In this document: positions 38,201 through 51,800 of the stretch, in pieces | Numbering within the stretch: position 1 is the stretch's first letter | Layout: each line of letters begins with the position of its first letter | Origin: Lytechinus pictus | Taxonomy: Eukaryota > Echinodermata > Echinoidea > Temnopleuroida > Toxopneustidae | NCBI RefSeq assembly: GCF_037042905.1 | Contig: NC_087261.1 | Location: 25,068,317 to 25,132,316 of the forward strand | Direction: 5' to 3' | Length of the DNA stretch: 64,000 nucleotides | Translations under genes and position numbers: made by a program | The notes under the pieces: model-generated | Databases searched by the model: none | Seen by the model: the letters and a program-made list of their open reading frames with translations, nothing else | What the model was told of the DNA's origin: nothing

Positions 38201-39786
38201 AGATGATGAAAGTGACGGTGATGATGATGGTGTTGGCGATGATGAAGATGACGATGAAGATGGTGGTGATGATGACGATGATGATGGTGATGGTGTTGTT
38301 GATGATGGTGGTGATGATGATGATAATGACATTTTACCTCCGTTATTTGCTGTGGCTTCGTGGTTGGTTGAAGTTACACTGGTTGTCATCGAAAGTGGGG
38401 AGGTAGCTGTGTCGAATCAATTATAATTTGAATTGAATTTATAACTCAATGTCACTATACATACATGTTTTATCAATGTTACATAATACATTGAATATGG
38501 AAATTTGAGCTAACAAAGTGGCGACATGCTCATCGAGCATGTTCATAGTCCTGTTTAGTATAGACTCACAATTATTTCATATCTTTGTTTTAAGATTTAA
38601 TTGACTATTTGTACAATTATTTGTTAGTTATGTGTTGCATTCCAAAGGGAATAGGTATTTCATTGACTGTCATTTTTTTACTTTACATCAGTAACACGAG
38701 AGAGTTATTAAAAAGCCGTAAATTATTATAGACCTTGCCCCTAATCCTAAAAAACATAATTTACCAGTTTGGGTTGAATGATATTACACTTAGTCTGTAA
38801 ATTTTATCTTAGTTATTTACCATTATTAATGCAATTATTTTTTTTCCTAATCATAGTATTTGACACTTTCCTCTATCCGCTGCAGAACAGGTACTGGAGA
38901 CAGTTCAAACCAAAGAGTTTGAAGTCTCAAGCATCATATCAACATGATTCATGGACCGCGAAACCGGCAGACTTTTTTGCCCAAACCGTTAAAAAAAAGC
39001 GTAAAAGTGACCATCTGATAGTGATTTTTTTTTGCAGGGTCATACTCCTACTTTATATTGTAATTTTTGTTTGAAGTGGAAATGAAAAAAAGATAAATTT
39101 AAATCAATCAATCAGTGGTAGCCATGGATTGTTTTAACATATATTGATTTAATCTGCTTATCCCGATCTTTGCCAACGAAATAATTATATAGTATTAATA
39201 AATAGTTGTCTATTAGTCCTGCATGTATTAATTCAAAATTATAATTCTATCATTCAAAAATCAATATTTCTAAAATCAAGATTCCAGATATTATGATATT
39301 TCTTTTCCATTATAAGTAGGGAAACATACACATTGATTCAGGTGGCGTGTTCATTGTTGTCACCATGGCGGCTGGTACTGCAATTACATTAAAAAAATAG
39401 AAAGCGAGATAATAAAATATAGTGAGAAAGTAAGATTCACACTTTTCAGTCAAAATAAATTGGAAACACGATTTTAAAAAATCATAGTGCACGATCAAAA
39501 AGAAATGATAACATACAAATATAAAACATAAAATTATATTATGATAAAAGATACGGGAACCAAACCTAAAGGCCCCCTCACACCTAACCGAATTGTCGAA
39601 ATATGCCTTGCGATCACTAGCGTACCTACGGGGGGGGGGGCAGAGGGGGCACTCTGCCCCCCCTGACGAGCCACAACCCATACAAAAGACATATACCTGC
39701 CCCCCCTGACGAGCTTAAAAGACCTTTCTTGCCCCCCCTGACGAACTTGAAGACCTTTAATGCCCCCCCTGAAGAGAGCCTGAAGA

Positions 39787-39821
<35 letters not shown>

Positions 39822-42800
39822 TGTCAAATTATTTTATGGTACGAGAACCTAAATATTTGTATTGTAGACCTTTTTCTTTTTTTTATTTTTTTATTTTTTG
39901 CTTGTCAAATTATTTTCTGGTACGAAAACCTAAAATTTTGTATTGAAGACCTTTTTTTTATTTTTTATTTTTATTTTTTTGCTTGTAAAATTTTTTGGCG
40001 GCCGATTTTGCCCCCCCTGTGGAAAATCCTAGGTACGCCACTGCTTGCGATGGTTGGCGAAAGGCATTGTTTAACAAATCGTTTTCAATGATAACTGATA
40101 GTAAATCATATTTAACCTTCGTGTTTGGGTTCGTAAACTTTCTGATCTTAAAGCCCCCTCACACCTGACCGAATTTAGGCGGACGAAGGGTGACGAATGG
40201 GATAATGAACGAAATGCACGCGAATTCAACGAAAATTTCCGTCAAATCATGCGATCAGTAACTATTGTCAAATTTTATCAACGAACGGTAAGCGAATGAT
40301 AAATATGACATGCAAGGGATATCGATTTTGCGGTTCACCTCTTTGAGAAAATTGTTGCCGAAGGCGAGCGAAGGGTTGATACCCGGGGGGGGGGCACTCG
40401 ACCCAAAAAGTGGTAGGGGTGTGCCGCGGGCGAGACAATAAAACGGGGGCCTTGGAGCGGGCTTATTGTAAAAAGGAGGGTCCTCGGAACGGGCTTTGGA
40501 ACTACAAATGTTTGTGAAAACGGGGGTCCTTGGAACGGATCGCCAGCGCGTGAGTGCATATGCATCCCTATGGAACGGGCATGCGTGCATGATGCAGCTA
40601 GCCCGGCAGCACGGCCGCCGGGTGCGCTCGCGCAGAGGACAGCGCTCTGCGGCCGCTTTTCACCAAAATTGCAGCTCATTGTAGCAGATCAATGCGACCG
40701 GAACGGCGTAACGAAAAATATGCGAAGCATTGGAGCGGATTTCTTTTTTTTTTTTTCTCGATAAGAAGAAAATGCTATGCTTTGGAGCGGCTTTCTTTGT
40801 TCTTTTTCTCAATAAGACAAAAATGCTATGCCTTGGAACGGAAATTTGAGTGTAAAAATGGGGGTCCCCTCCGCGGCACATACCCACTATGCATTATATA
40901 CTGAGTGCCCCCCCCCCCCCCGGGGTTGATATAACCCAATAAGACGAAGGAACAGTAAGCAATGGTTTGATATGGCGTGCGATTAGAAACGAAGTCGAGG
41001 GAATAGATCAGGCACTCTTGTTTGTTGTGTCATCGTGTTGCTTCGTTACGGGTTCTTTCGAGATCGGTCCACTTTGGCAAAAGCGCGAATAGGGACTAAG
41101 CGCGACAAAAACACACGAATGATAAACGAAAGATTACCGCAGACTAAATAAGAGATGCGAATTCAAACAGATGACCAACCATTTTTCAATTCGTCGGAAA
41201 AACATGCTCAAAAATTTCCGCGCGAATTTGAATAATCGCAGCTGTTAGTTCAATAGATGTACGAACCCAAACACGAAGGGTAAATATGATTTACTATCAG
41301 TTACCATTTAAAACGATTTTTAAAAAATGCCTTTCGCCAGCCATCGCAAGGCATATTTCAAGCAATTCGGTTAGGTGTGAGGGGGCCTTAACAGCTGTGA
41401 TTATTTAAATTCGCGCGGAAATTTTGAACATAGTTAAAGCGAACAAGATTACCCGATCTATTCCATCGTCTTCGTTTCTAATCGCACGCCATATCGAACC
41501 ATAGCTCACTGTTTGTTCGTCTTATTGGGTTATATCAACCCTTCGCTCGCCTTCCGCTACTATTCCGGACCTTTCGTTTGAGGACGCGCACGCTTATTTA
41601 CGACGTTAGTTGATTTTGGAAGAGACTTTTTGGGCCCGTCATCATGGTCGTGCTGCAATGCAAATTGTGTGACATGAGATTTTTTTTTCGTTTCGCATCT
41701 GCGACGGAAACATTCAATATGCGTTTCGTGTGCAAAATTTTGGTTGCTACTATGGTAACAGCGATATATCTCATTGAGGACGACTTTCCAAAGCCACATT
41801 TGACTCCTCCTAGAGCTCGAGAGGCCGCCCGGGGGGCCCACTTCCATTGATTAGTGGATCCCAGGAGCGACCACGCGTAAAAGGGGACAGAGTGGGCAGG
41901 TACGTTACGTATAGACCTATGTAACGTTATAAGGGTGTCAAAACGATGTTTAAAATGCTGACAAAAAAGGGATATCCAATACTTGTAGGGTTTCACAAGC
42001 CAAATTCTTGTTAAGAGATGCATTTTCATAATCTGGAAAAGAATTACTTCCCAGCTTGTTTAGGGTATTTTTCGAAACCCCATGGTCGTGCCTGGTATCC
42101 ACTCATTAATGGAAGTGGTCCCCCCGGAATTTGAATCTAATCCCCATTTCTGGGGGAAGTAAAACATAATGCCCATTACATCGTGTGCGAGAGGCATATC
42201 GTTTGTGTAGAAGGAATAAACAAAAGAAACAAAAGAAACAAAAAGAAACGAGTTCAAATGTATTACATAATGGTGTGCACATATCAACTCACGCGAAATG
42301 TTCGGCTGGAGAGGTTGATCTGACCCATGAAATCAATTGCCAGTGATACACCAATAATCCACATTAAATGTAATATCGATTCGATGGACTGTAATGATCT
42401 ATATCTAAGCCTTCATTCAGTAAGTTTTTCCTCACTCAATATGTACTCGATTTGTTTGAAAAACCACTTTCTTATCCATGTCATAATCTATTTTAGGTCT
42501 TAATTTCGAATATCTCAAACCATCAGTCGTAATATACATGCTATGTATGGTGCGAGTGTCGCAGAAAAGGATTTTGCACACGAAAAGCAGATCTGTAGGG
42601 CCTGTAACCCCCCTGTAACACAAAGTTTAGCATTGATTGTAGAGCAGTTTTCTACGTTTGATTCTATTGACTATAATGCACATTCAATCTTAAAAATCAA
42701 GTGTATGATTAAGCGTTAACTTTTGTGTTAGGGGACCCTAATATTAGCGTCCGTGAGGATTGCGAAAGGTCCCAATTTTCTCAAAGAGGTGAACCGAAAA

Positions 42801-45800
42801 ATCGAAATTCTTCGCATGTCATATTTATCTTTCGCTAACCGTTCGTCGATAAAATTTGACAATAGTTACTGATCGCATGATTTGACTGAAATTTTATTTG
42901 AATTCGTTGAATTCGCGTGCATTTCGTTCATTTTTCCCATTCGTCACATTTCGTCCGCCTACATTCGATCAGGTGTGAGGGGGCTTTTAGATATATGGTA
43001 TCGGTTGAAACGATTATATTATTACCCTGTGTCTGTGTTTAGATTTCGTCTCCGAAACAAATATTGTATTTTAATGGTATTTATTGAATTTCAGTTCACA
43101 CAAACAACAACAACATCAACAAAATAACACTACATTACAAAGTCAGAAATATCACAAAAGCATGTCAATTATTTTAATGCAAGGGAAAATATAATGATAA
43201 ATATTATTGTTTATTGTTTATTGTTATTTATTATTTATTCATGTTTCATTCAATACAAATGATTAAATGAGATGGAGGGTAGTCTAGCTCAGTTATAAAA
43301 CTGCTTTTCAACATCGCCCTCCATCATTACAAACAGATATACAGGTAGAACATGAACGTGATAATATGTACGTGAATACAAATACAAATTAACATAAAGT
43401 ATTAAAAAAAATCTATAATTTATAACATCAACATAAAAACAAATAAACGGGAAACAAAACCAACAAATGAGGAAGGAATACTAGAACAGAGTACATGTTA
43501 TAATAAATGTTTGGCCAATTTGTATCATCGTTGAAAAGAATTGATAGAATTGGTGGATTGAACTGGAAAGGCATGAAAGGGGAGTACATTGAATAGGGAG
43601 CTTGCTTGTTACATGAAGGATCTTCTTTTTAATTCAGTTTTAGGGAATGGAATGCCGAGGAGAGAATTTAGTGCATAGCGGTTGCAATATTTAAAGGTTA
43701 AATGAGTAATTATCGATTTGAAGTACATTGAGGTTTTTACATTAAATATTTTGAATACTAATAAAACACTAATGATGTTTTAATTTTTGTTCAACGATTT
43801 GCCAATTTAATTTTTTTAAGAAGTGTACACTGTGGTGTGTAATAATCCTTGTTTAATATTGATCTTGCATATCTATTGTTAATTTTTTTGTAGTTCGGAT
43901 ATATTTTTCAAGAGTTTCCCTCATGCCCTGCAACAATAATCGATGTGTGGTAAAATTAAAACAAAATAAAGTTGCATGCCAGTATTGTACGGTATTAGGT
44001 GCTTTTATGCGGCGAATACATTCAATTGTAGGTAATAACTTGTTTTATAATTATGCTCAGACTACGTCAAGTGTGAGTCAAGCATAACCCCAAGGTACCT
44101 CATTTTATCAAACCCTTGCACATTGTTACCATATAGTTTGATCGTGAAGTGGGGATCATATAACTTTCTTTTTTTTTTGTGCCGAAAGGCATGACCATGT
44201 ATGTGTGTGTTTTTTTTTTAGTATATACATCTTGTTAATATCAAATCACTTGCATATCAAATCAACGTCATTTTCTAGATTCAACTGAACTTTAGAAGAA
44301 TTATGGGAATTATTGCATTATCGTGATCCAAGTCCTCGGTGACTCAGATCCACGGACACTTTTTTCAAAACGTAAAACATGTCCTACCTGTTTCTCTACC
44401 AACCTAGTACTTCGTAGTTGTGTGTCACTTGTCTCTTTTCAGTCTCCACCAAAGATTGTAGAGCGCCGCGTACGCGGCTCTCTACAATATTTGGTCTCCA
44501 CTTTATTGGCGTAATAAATCAGAATTGCATCTACTTCTTTTCAATCTCTATTGCTTTAGTTCGTAAACTAGTACTTTTCATATAAATAAATCATGATTAT
44601 ATTCATGTTTTTCTGTTTCTCACAATATAATTTTTGCTTTAATTCGTCTACGTTTTTACTAAATAAATCAATAGGCCCGATATCCATCTTCAGTCTCCGT
44701 TGCTTTATTTCGTTGATTCCTAATTTACTAAATAAATCAGAATTGCATCTACTTCTTTTCAATCTCAGTTGCTTTATTTCGTAAACGAGCACTTTCCATA
44801 TACATAAATCAGGATTATATTCATCTTTTTTATGTTTCTCACAATGTAAAATTTGCTTTATTTCGTCTGCGTTTTTACTAAATAAATCAATATAGGCCCT
44901 ATCCCTCTTCAGTCACCATTGCTTTATTTCGTCGATTCATAATTTACTAAATAAATCTGAATTGCATCTACTTCTTTTCAATCTCAATTGCTTTATTTCG
45001 TAAACTAGTACTTATCATATAGAAAAATCAGGATTATATTCATATTTTTATGTTTCTCACAATGTGAAATTTGTTTTATTTCGTCTACGTTTTTACTAAA
45101 TAAATCGGCCCCGAGTACATCCCTCTTCAGTCTCCATTGCTTTAACATTTCGTTTATCCCTAATTTACTGAATAAATCAGAATTACATCTACTTCTATTT
45201 CGTCGTACTTTTTAATTATGCTATAAATAAATTTCATTATATATGTTTGTCATGATTATGCTTTATTTCGTCTATCACGTTTTTACTAAATAAATCGAAT
45301 TGCATATCTCCCTCTTAACTGTCTCCATTGCTTTATTTCGTCAGGTAAAAAGAATGTCTGTATAATTACTCCTCGTGATTCAATTCCCCCTTCATCCGAA
45401 TTAAACCACTGTGTCACTTTAAAACAGTTTTCTATTTTCGATGATGATTTATTAGAGTCAATAGAATTGAATTAAAACAGTGTATACTACTCCTCGTGAC
45501 CCAAGTCCCCCTCTAAAATAAAACGGCAATTAACCCGTTGATATTCATCTACCCCTCATTTCCCTCCTCTTCAAAACCAATCTGTCACTTTTAGACAGTT
45601 TCCTAGAGATGATAAATGAATATTTTCGATAATAAGAATCATTAAAATTAATGAAAATCACATTAAAAATGCTATTTAACTGTCTAAATACTCCTCGTGA
45701 TCCGAGTCCCCTCCCCGTGTTAAAAATGTCGAATTTCCCATTAAAGGGGACTTGGATAACGAGGAGTACTATTAGTCGCGATCCAAGTCCCCTCTTCTAA

Positions 45801-48800
45801 AAATACAAAACGTCGATTAACCTGTTGATATTCATCTACCCCTCATTTCCCTCCTCTTCAAAACCACTCTGCCACTTTTAGACAGTCTCCTAGAGATGAT
45901 TAATGAATATTTTCGATAATAAGAATCATTAAAATCAATAAAAATCACATTAAAAACACTATTTAACTGTCTAAATACTCCTCGTGATCCGAGTCCCCTT
46001 CCCGTGTTGAGTTCGTCCAATTTCCCATAGAAGGGGACTTGGATAACGAGGAGTACTATTAGTCGTGATCCAAGTCCCCTCTCCTAAAAATACAAAACGG
46101 CAATTGACCCGTTGATATTAATCTACCCCTCATTTCCCTCCTCTTCAAAACCACTCTGCCACTTTTAGACAGTTTCCTAGAGATTAATGAATATTTTCGA
46201 TATTAAGTATCATTAAAATCAATGAAAATCACATTAAAAACACTATTTAACTCATGGACCTGGCCACAGAGGATTAACTATTGTTACTGGGGGTGCTGTA
46301 ACAATGCTCAGCACCCCCAGTAACAATAGACTAATCCTCCGTGGATAGGTCCCTGATTTAACTGTCGAATTACTCGTTGTGATCCGAGTCCCCTTACGGT
46401 GTTGAGACTGTCAATTTCCCATAGGAGAGGACCCGAATAACGAGTAATATGCTATTACTCGTTATCCGAGTCCCCTCTTATTGGGAAATTAAATAATGTT
46501 TTAGTGTGGTTAATTTTGTCTAATTTAGTGTTTTTGATCATTGTTTCATCAGCTTGGAAGAATTTACCGCCACAGGAGAGAAAAGAAAAAGACTAATTTT
46601 GTCGTTTGAAAAAGTGTCCGAGTCAGTTGTTATTGTGTCAATGGGAAAACGTGTGGTGGAAGGAAGTTCCCGTTCAGTGAGAAGCTTAGCACCGTTTCGC
46701 ATCGCGAACAATAGATTTCTTTTGAAAATCTTCCAACCGTGGATTCCAATGAAAGATTGCTGATATTTAAGGTGTGTCTCAAGTTTTTCCCCAGTTACTT
46801 GGATGACGATAAGGCCGGAATTATTACAAATAAAGGTATTTGGAACCCCGGGGACTTAGACCTTACCTACATAAAACTGACTTAATAGAAATAAGTAACA
46901 AAACATAAGAAGAACCTAATTATTACCCAGCTTTAATCTGTTGAAATAAACTTAACGGATGGTTAATATGAAGTTTGAAGGCGATGTTTGCCACATTTCT
47001 GTTTTCAATGCTCAATTGTTCAGTGTACATGTTGTACTTATTGATGATTTTGCCTATAAAAATGCATTAAATTTTTTTTGTTTGCGCCTAACTAGACATC
47101 CCTCTCCTTCGATTATACAAACTAAAACGAATAATTTGTGGTGTACCACTTTCAATGAAATAAAGGTGACGATGCGCCATTGAGTGGGAAATCAAAATCA
47201 TCGAATTGAAAATTGATACTCACCTTTAAAGACAGCTATGTATCCTGGTGCACCACAACTCTCAGTAGAGTCTCCTTGACATGGAACAGAACAGCTCGAA
47301 TCTGCTCCCACTCCATGTCTGTCATATTTATCACTGGCTACCCCACAGTAGCATTCATCTCCATTTTCAACACCAGCGTATGTATAATTAGATGTAGACT
47401 CTTGACAGAACTGGATGCAGTATGAAATACTCATCGATTGACTCATATTCATATTGCCAGATAACACTCTGTTACCAGAAACATCCACAAAACATCCAAG
47501 ATATCCATCACCTAAACGGATAAATGATAAAGTAACGAGTTTCAGGATTGCATTTGGAAACGTAGGATTATAAATTATTTAAAAAATTGTTGTGTACACA
47601 TAATGTATACTGATATTATTATTGCATACATGGATAAATCCGTATATACAGGTATTCTGTTTCAGTATTTGCATTCTATTCATTGAACACCATTGATATT
47701 GCATTGCAACAATTTGTTCATATAATCATTTAAATTTAAATTCTAGAAAAATGCGAATTATTAAAAGTAGGTCAGTCCTATTGGAGATATAAGGTCAGTC
47801 TTACTAGTAAAATAAGGTCAGTCCTATTGGAGATATAAGGTCAGTCCTATTGGAAAAAGGTCAGTACTTTTGTAGATAGAACGTCAGTCCAGACAGTCCT
47901 TTTAGAGACACATTCACTTGCTTCCTGGGCTTATAATACGCCTTATTAAATGTGCATAACATATTGTATTTCCATCCATTGTTTTATAATTATGTTATTG
48001 ATTTGTATATCTTATGGCATTGGATGTCCATCTGAAGAAAATAAATGTTTAATTCAATAGGATTGAATTGAAATGAATTACTAGTAAAATAAAATAATTT
48101 AGCCAAATACAACAAAAATATGCTAAATGAAGAGAAAGGGTCTGCAAATTCACTTTCTCCAAAGTAATATATGCGGCACTTCAGTGCCGAAATTCAAAAA
48201 CTTATTTCTTTTTTTAAAGCAAAAAAGCTTTTTGCTTAACAAATTATTCTTTTCTTAAGCAAAATCGTTCACCTTGTCCCTTACTTTTTGGAAAATTGTC
48301 CTCTAACGAGCCTTTATGAATGGGATCTTACCTTTATCGGTATACTTACGACATATTGTTTTTTTATATTATGATTTTTACATATGTACATACAAATTTG
48401 CTATATGTTTCCCTGCTCTAGTTTATATATCAAAATGTACGAAACACGTTGTAAATGTTGCAATGGAATTAAACGAAATGGAAGATGAAATGACATAACC
48501 TCATTGCTTTATAACATTATTGGCTATTAAGCCAATGATATCGTCAATCCTTGTAAGAATGGCTAAGAAGAGTCAATATCGCATGTGTTATTTTTTTTTT
48601 TTGTAATAGAAGTTGAATAAGCTTATCAAATTTACAAGGCTGACCTAATACTTGACCACAGTGCTTCAAAAGGGACTTTATATTCACTTCAAAGAACTGA
48701 TTCAAATTCAGTGTAGTCTGCATATTATATTCAATCATAATTTTTCAAGATGTTCAAGAGCTGAATATTTGTTTGTAATTACCATGACAAGACGCTGATC

Positions 48801-51800
48801 CTGCTAAAGAGCACCCGGATGTAGGTGGTAAAGTAGAACATGCTGACAGGTTAGCTTCATCTAGAAATTCAATATGAACATGATGAACTTAACAATAGTT
48901 TATTGATTTACGTCTGCAATTTTTAAATATGTTTAACATTTAATGGAGGCATAATAAGGAAGGATACAGGGGCCATTGAAAAAGAGAGTAGATTTGTAAA
49001 GGATAAGTAATGAATATTAAGCCAAATGTTTTAAACATCTGACAAGTAGAACTCAAAGCTTTGGACTGTACAACAAAGACAGTGATGGTATGGTATACCC
49101 CCTCCACCTTATATCCACATTGACTGTATTTCCGATGGGAAGCTGCTGGAACATCGACGTATAACAATTAATTCTACTTCATATGTGAAAATCGACGTTG
49201 TAAAATTAGATCGGGTTCTAGAAAGTTTAAATTGGCAGATACATTGTTACATCTGCCTCCAAACTGACCGCTGATTGTTGATTTGTAAATTTGGTTTGTT
49301 TGGTTTGTTTGAATTCGTTTTGGCCAGTTTGCATGTGGCATCAGTAAACCTTTTTATTTTTCTAGAGACAGTATTGGTGGCTTGGAATGAAACGGGCATC
49401 CAGGCCCAATCACTCCCTGGTCAAAGCAGGGATCGAGTGACACAACGGGGATACGTTTTATACGGACTAGTGTGTGCGTATTGAATTTACCGCCACCGCA
49501 CAAATCAGCGTTATTGCAGCTCTGATCCGCGTTGGCGATGAGCTCTGCACCATGTTCACAGCGGTTTGAAATTGTCCATGATCCGCGAACTCTATGCACT
49601 GACAACCTATTTTTCCGTTCATAAATGACATCTATTTAAAGGAGAAATATATTGATTATGAATATGGCCTTATTATATATCAGTGGAGAGGTAATGATGC
49701 GAGGATTACCATTAGGTAATTCAAAAATAACGAAAATAATACATAAGGTGGAAATCGCCAATTAAAAAGCGCTAAAATGCCTCTCTGAAATATGCCTCGC
49801 ATCGGTCTCTGAATTGACTCGAATTTGATGACGTCACTGTCTGTACGAGAGGCGTGATTGGCTCTCCCACGTCAAGCTCCACTTGCATGCAAAACCTGTT
49901 GCGAGGGTACGTTTTCTCCACACTGACACTGAATACTTCGATCATGAAATGAAAGAAAACCCAGAAGTTTATCTAGATTTGGATTTTCAAATTGATGATT
50001 ATGTAGATGAAGAGAATGATGATAAAGTTTCTAACTCTAGAAAAACAAAGTGACGTGGATGGTGGTAAATTAAGGGAATTACGCCGGTGATGATGAGTAT
50101 AGGACAATTCAACTTGCAAGCCGATTCGCTACCAACGCATGCAGCTGCTAGCTGCACCGCGGGTCAAATCCATGAAAATGAATTCCATACAGCATGACCA
50201 CATCCAGACAGAGTATTTTTCCTCTATCAACAACATAATGAGAAGGAAAATAATAAAATAACTGTACTTACAAATTAAAATAAGATATAAAGGATCATCC
50301 ACTTAGCCGCATGCGATTGTAAACAAACAATCAAAAGCACATGGCCAGCTTGCTCCACTGAGCTGAAAATACGTATTTTCAGTTCAGTGGCTTGCTCGCC
50401 CATAGAGTTGGATAAAGCTACGCTTTATCCAACTCTATGTGCTCTAGCTTGCTGATTGTTTACAATCGAATGCGAGCTAGGCGGATGATCTTTTATATCT
50501 AATTTTAATTCACCTCATTTTCTTTGCTTCAAAAAGGTTTTATCGTAATTCAAAAAATATAGTACCAGGTGTTACTTAATTTTTATGTAGAATACTAATT
50601 CTCCGAGTTTCGTAATTTAGTCAAAATAATGAGATAGAAATGTTATCTAACAGAACGAGTGACAATCTCCCAGCCACGTGAAATCCATCGTCGGTGCATA
50701 TCGTCTGCTGTTATTCCTTGAGTTGATTTACCTTCAGCCTAGGTTCGGATATATTCACTTATTTGTAAGTACAGTCATATCATTTTTTTCATTCTCATTA
50801 TGTTGTTGATAGAAGAAAGAGACTCTGTCTGGATGTGGTCGTGATGGAATTCATTTTCCTGGATTTGACTCGCGGAGCAGCTATCAGCTGCATGTGTTGG
50901 TAGCGAATCGGCATGCAAGTTGAATTGTCCGACTCATAATCACCGGCGTAATTCCCCAAATGTATACGTCTATCCACGTCACTTTGTTTTTCTAGAGCTA
51001 GAAACTTCATCATCATTCTCTTCATCTTCATAATCATCAATTTGAAAATCCAAATCTAGATAAAATTCTGGGTTTTCTTTCATTTCGGGATCGAAGTATT
51101 CAGTGACAATGTGGAGAAAACGTACACTCGCAACAGGTTTTGCATGCAAGTGGAGCTTCACGTTGGAGAGCCAATCACGCCTCTCGTACAGAAAGTGACG
51201 TCATAAAAAATCCCCAATTTCGCGGACGTAATTCTGCGTGTTTGAAGCATTCAGAGAGAGAACTTTAAACTATCAATTAACTGAGTTCCATCGGTCTCCA
51301 TGATAAATGATTTACACCATCGTGTTCTCCTTATTTTCTCCTTTAATTTGATATATGATTCTTCATTTTTACGATTTTCAATATAGTTCTACTTTAAGAG
51401 TTGAAATCAAACACACATCTGTAGGGGGAACCCCGGTGGAGTGGTCCACCTGCACGCTACAAGTCAGTTCTGGAGGAGAGATCTGCGGGTCATAGTGAGT
51501 CAGCTCGCTTTTCACTTCCCATGCATGGGTGACGCCAAAACAGTAAATTACAAAAAGAAAATTGTGTTCAATAAAGAATATACATTTAATAGTTTAGGAA
51601 GGTATGTAAGATAATTTTGTGAAAGAAATATTCAATGGTATGTGTTTACTTCCGTTACAATATAACCCGATTTCAGGAGTTAAATTCTGTCCAAAAGGTG
51701 TGATCTTTACTGCTAGGCTTGCTCCTGTGAATCCTAACTGTCTGCAAATGACGATGACGTCATTGATGTCAAGATTCATTCCACATGTCGTCTCCCAATC

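Larger units (their letters stand above)
39571..41395. mobile_element. TIR element X, ends GGCCCCCTCACACCTAACCG
   Basis: The left arm starts at ~39571 and the right arm ends at ~41395. The arms are about 130-160 bp, and the left one is broken by a 429-bp hAT-like insertion. It overlaps element Y rather than nesting cleanly. Confidence 0.6.

Noticed and set aside
38885-38990. Acceptor-like tract followed by a short plus-strand open stretch (NRYWRQFKPKSLKSQ)
   Set aside because: No donor or neighbouring exon in phase and antisense inside a receptor A intron; most likely chance.
41598-42029. 143-codon minus-strand frame and a 68-codon plus-strand frame inside TIR element Y
   Set aside because: No transposase motif seen; mutually overlapping frames in a GC-richer patch. 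Could be a degraded transposon gene but cannot be supported.
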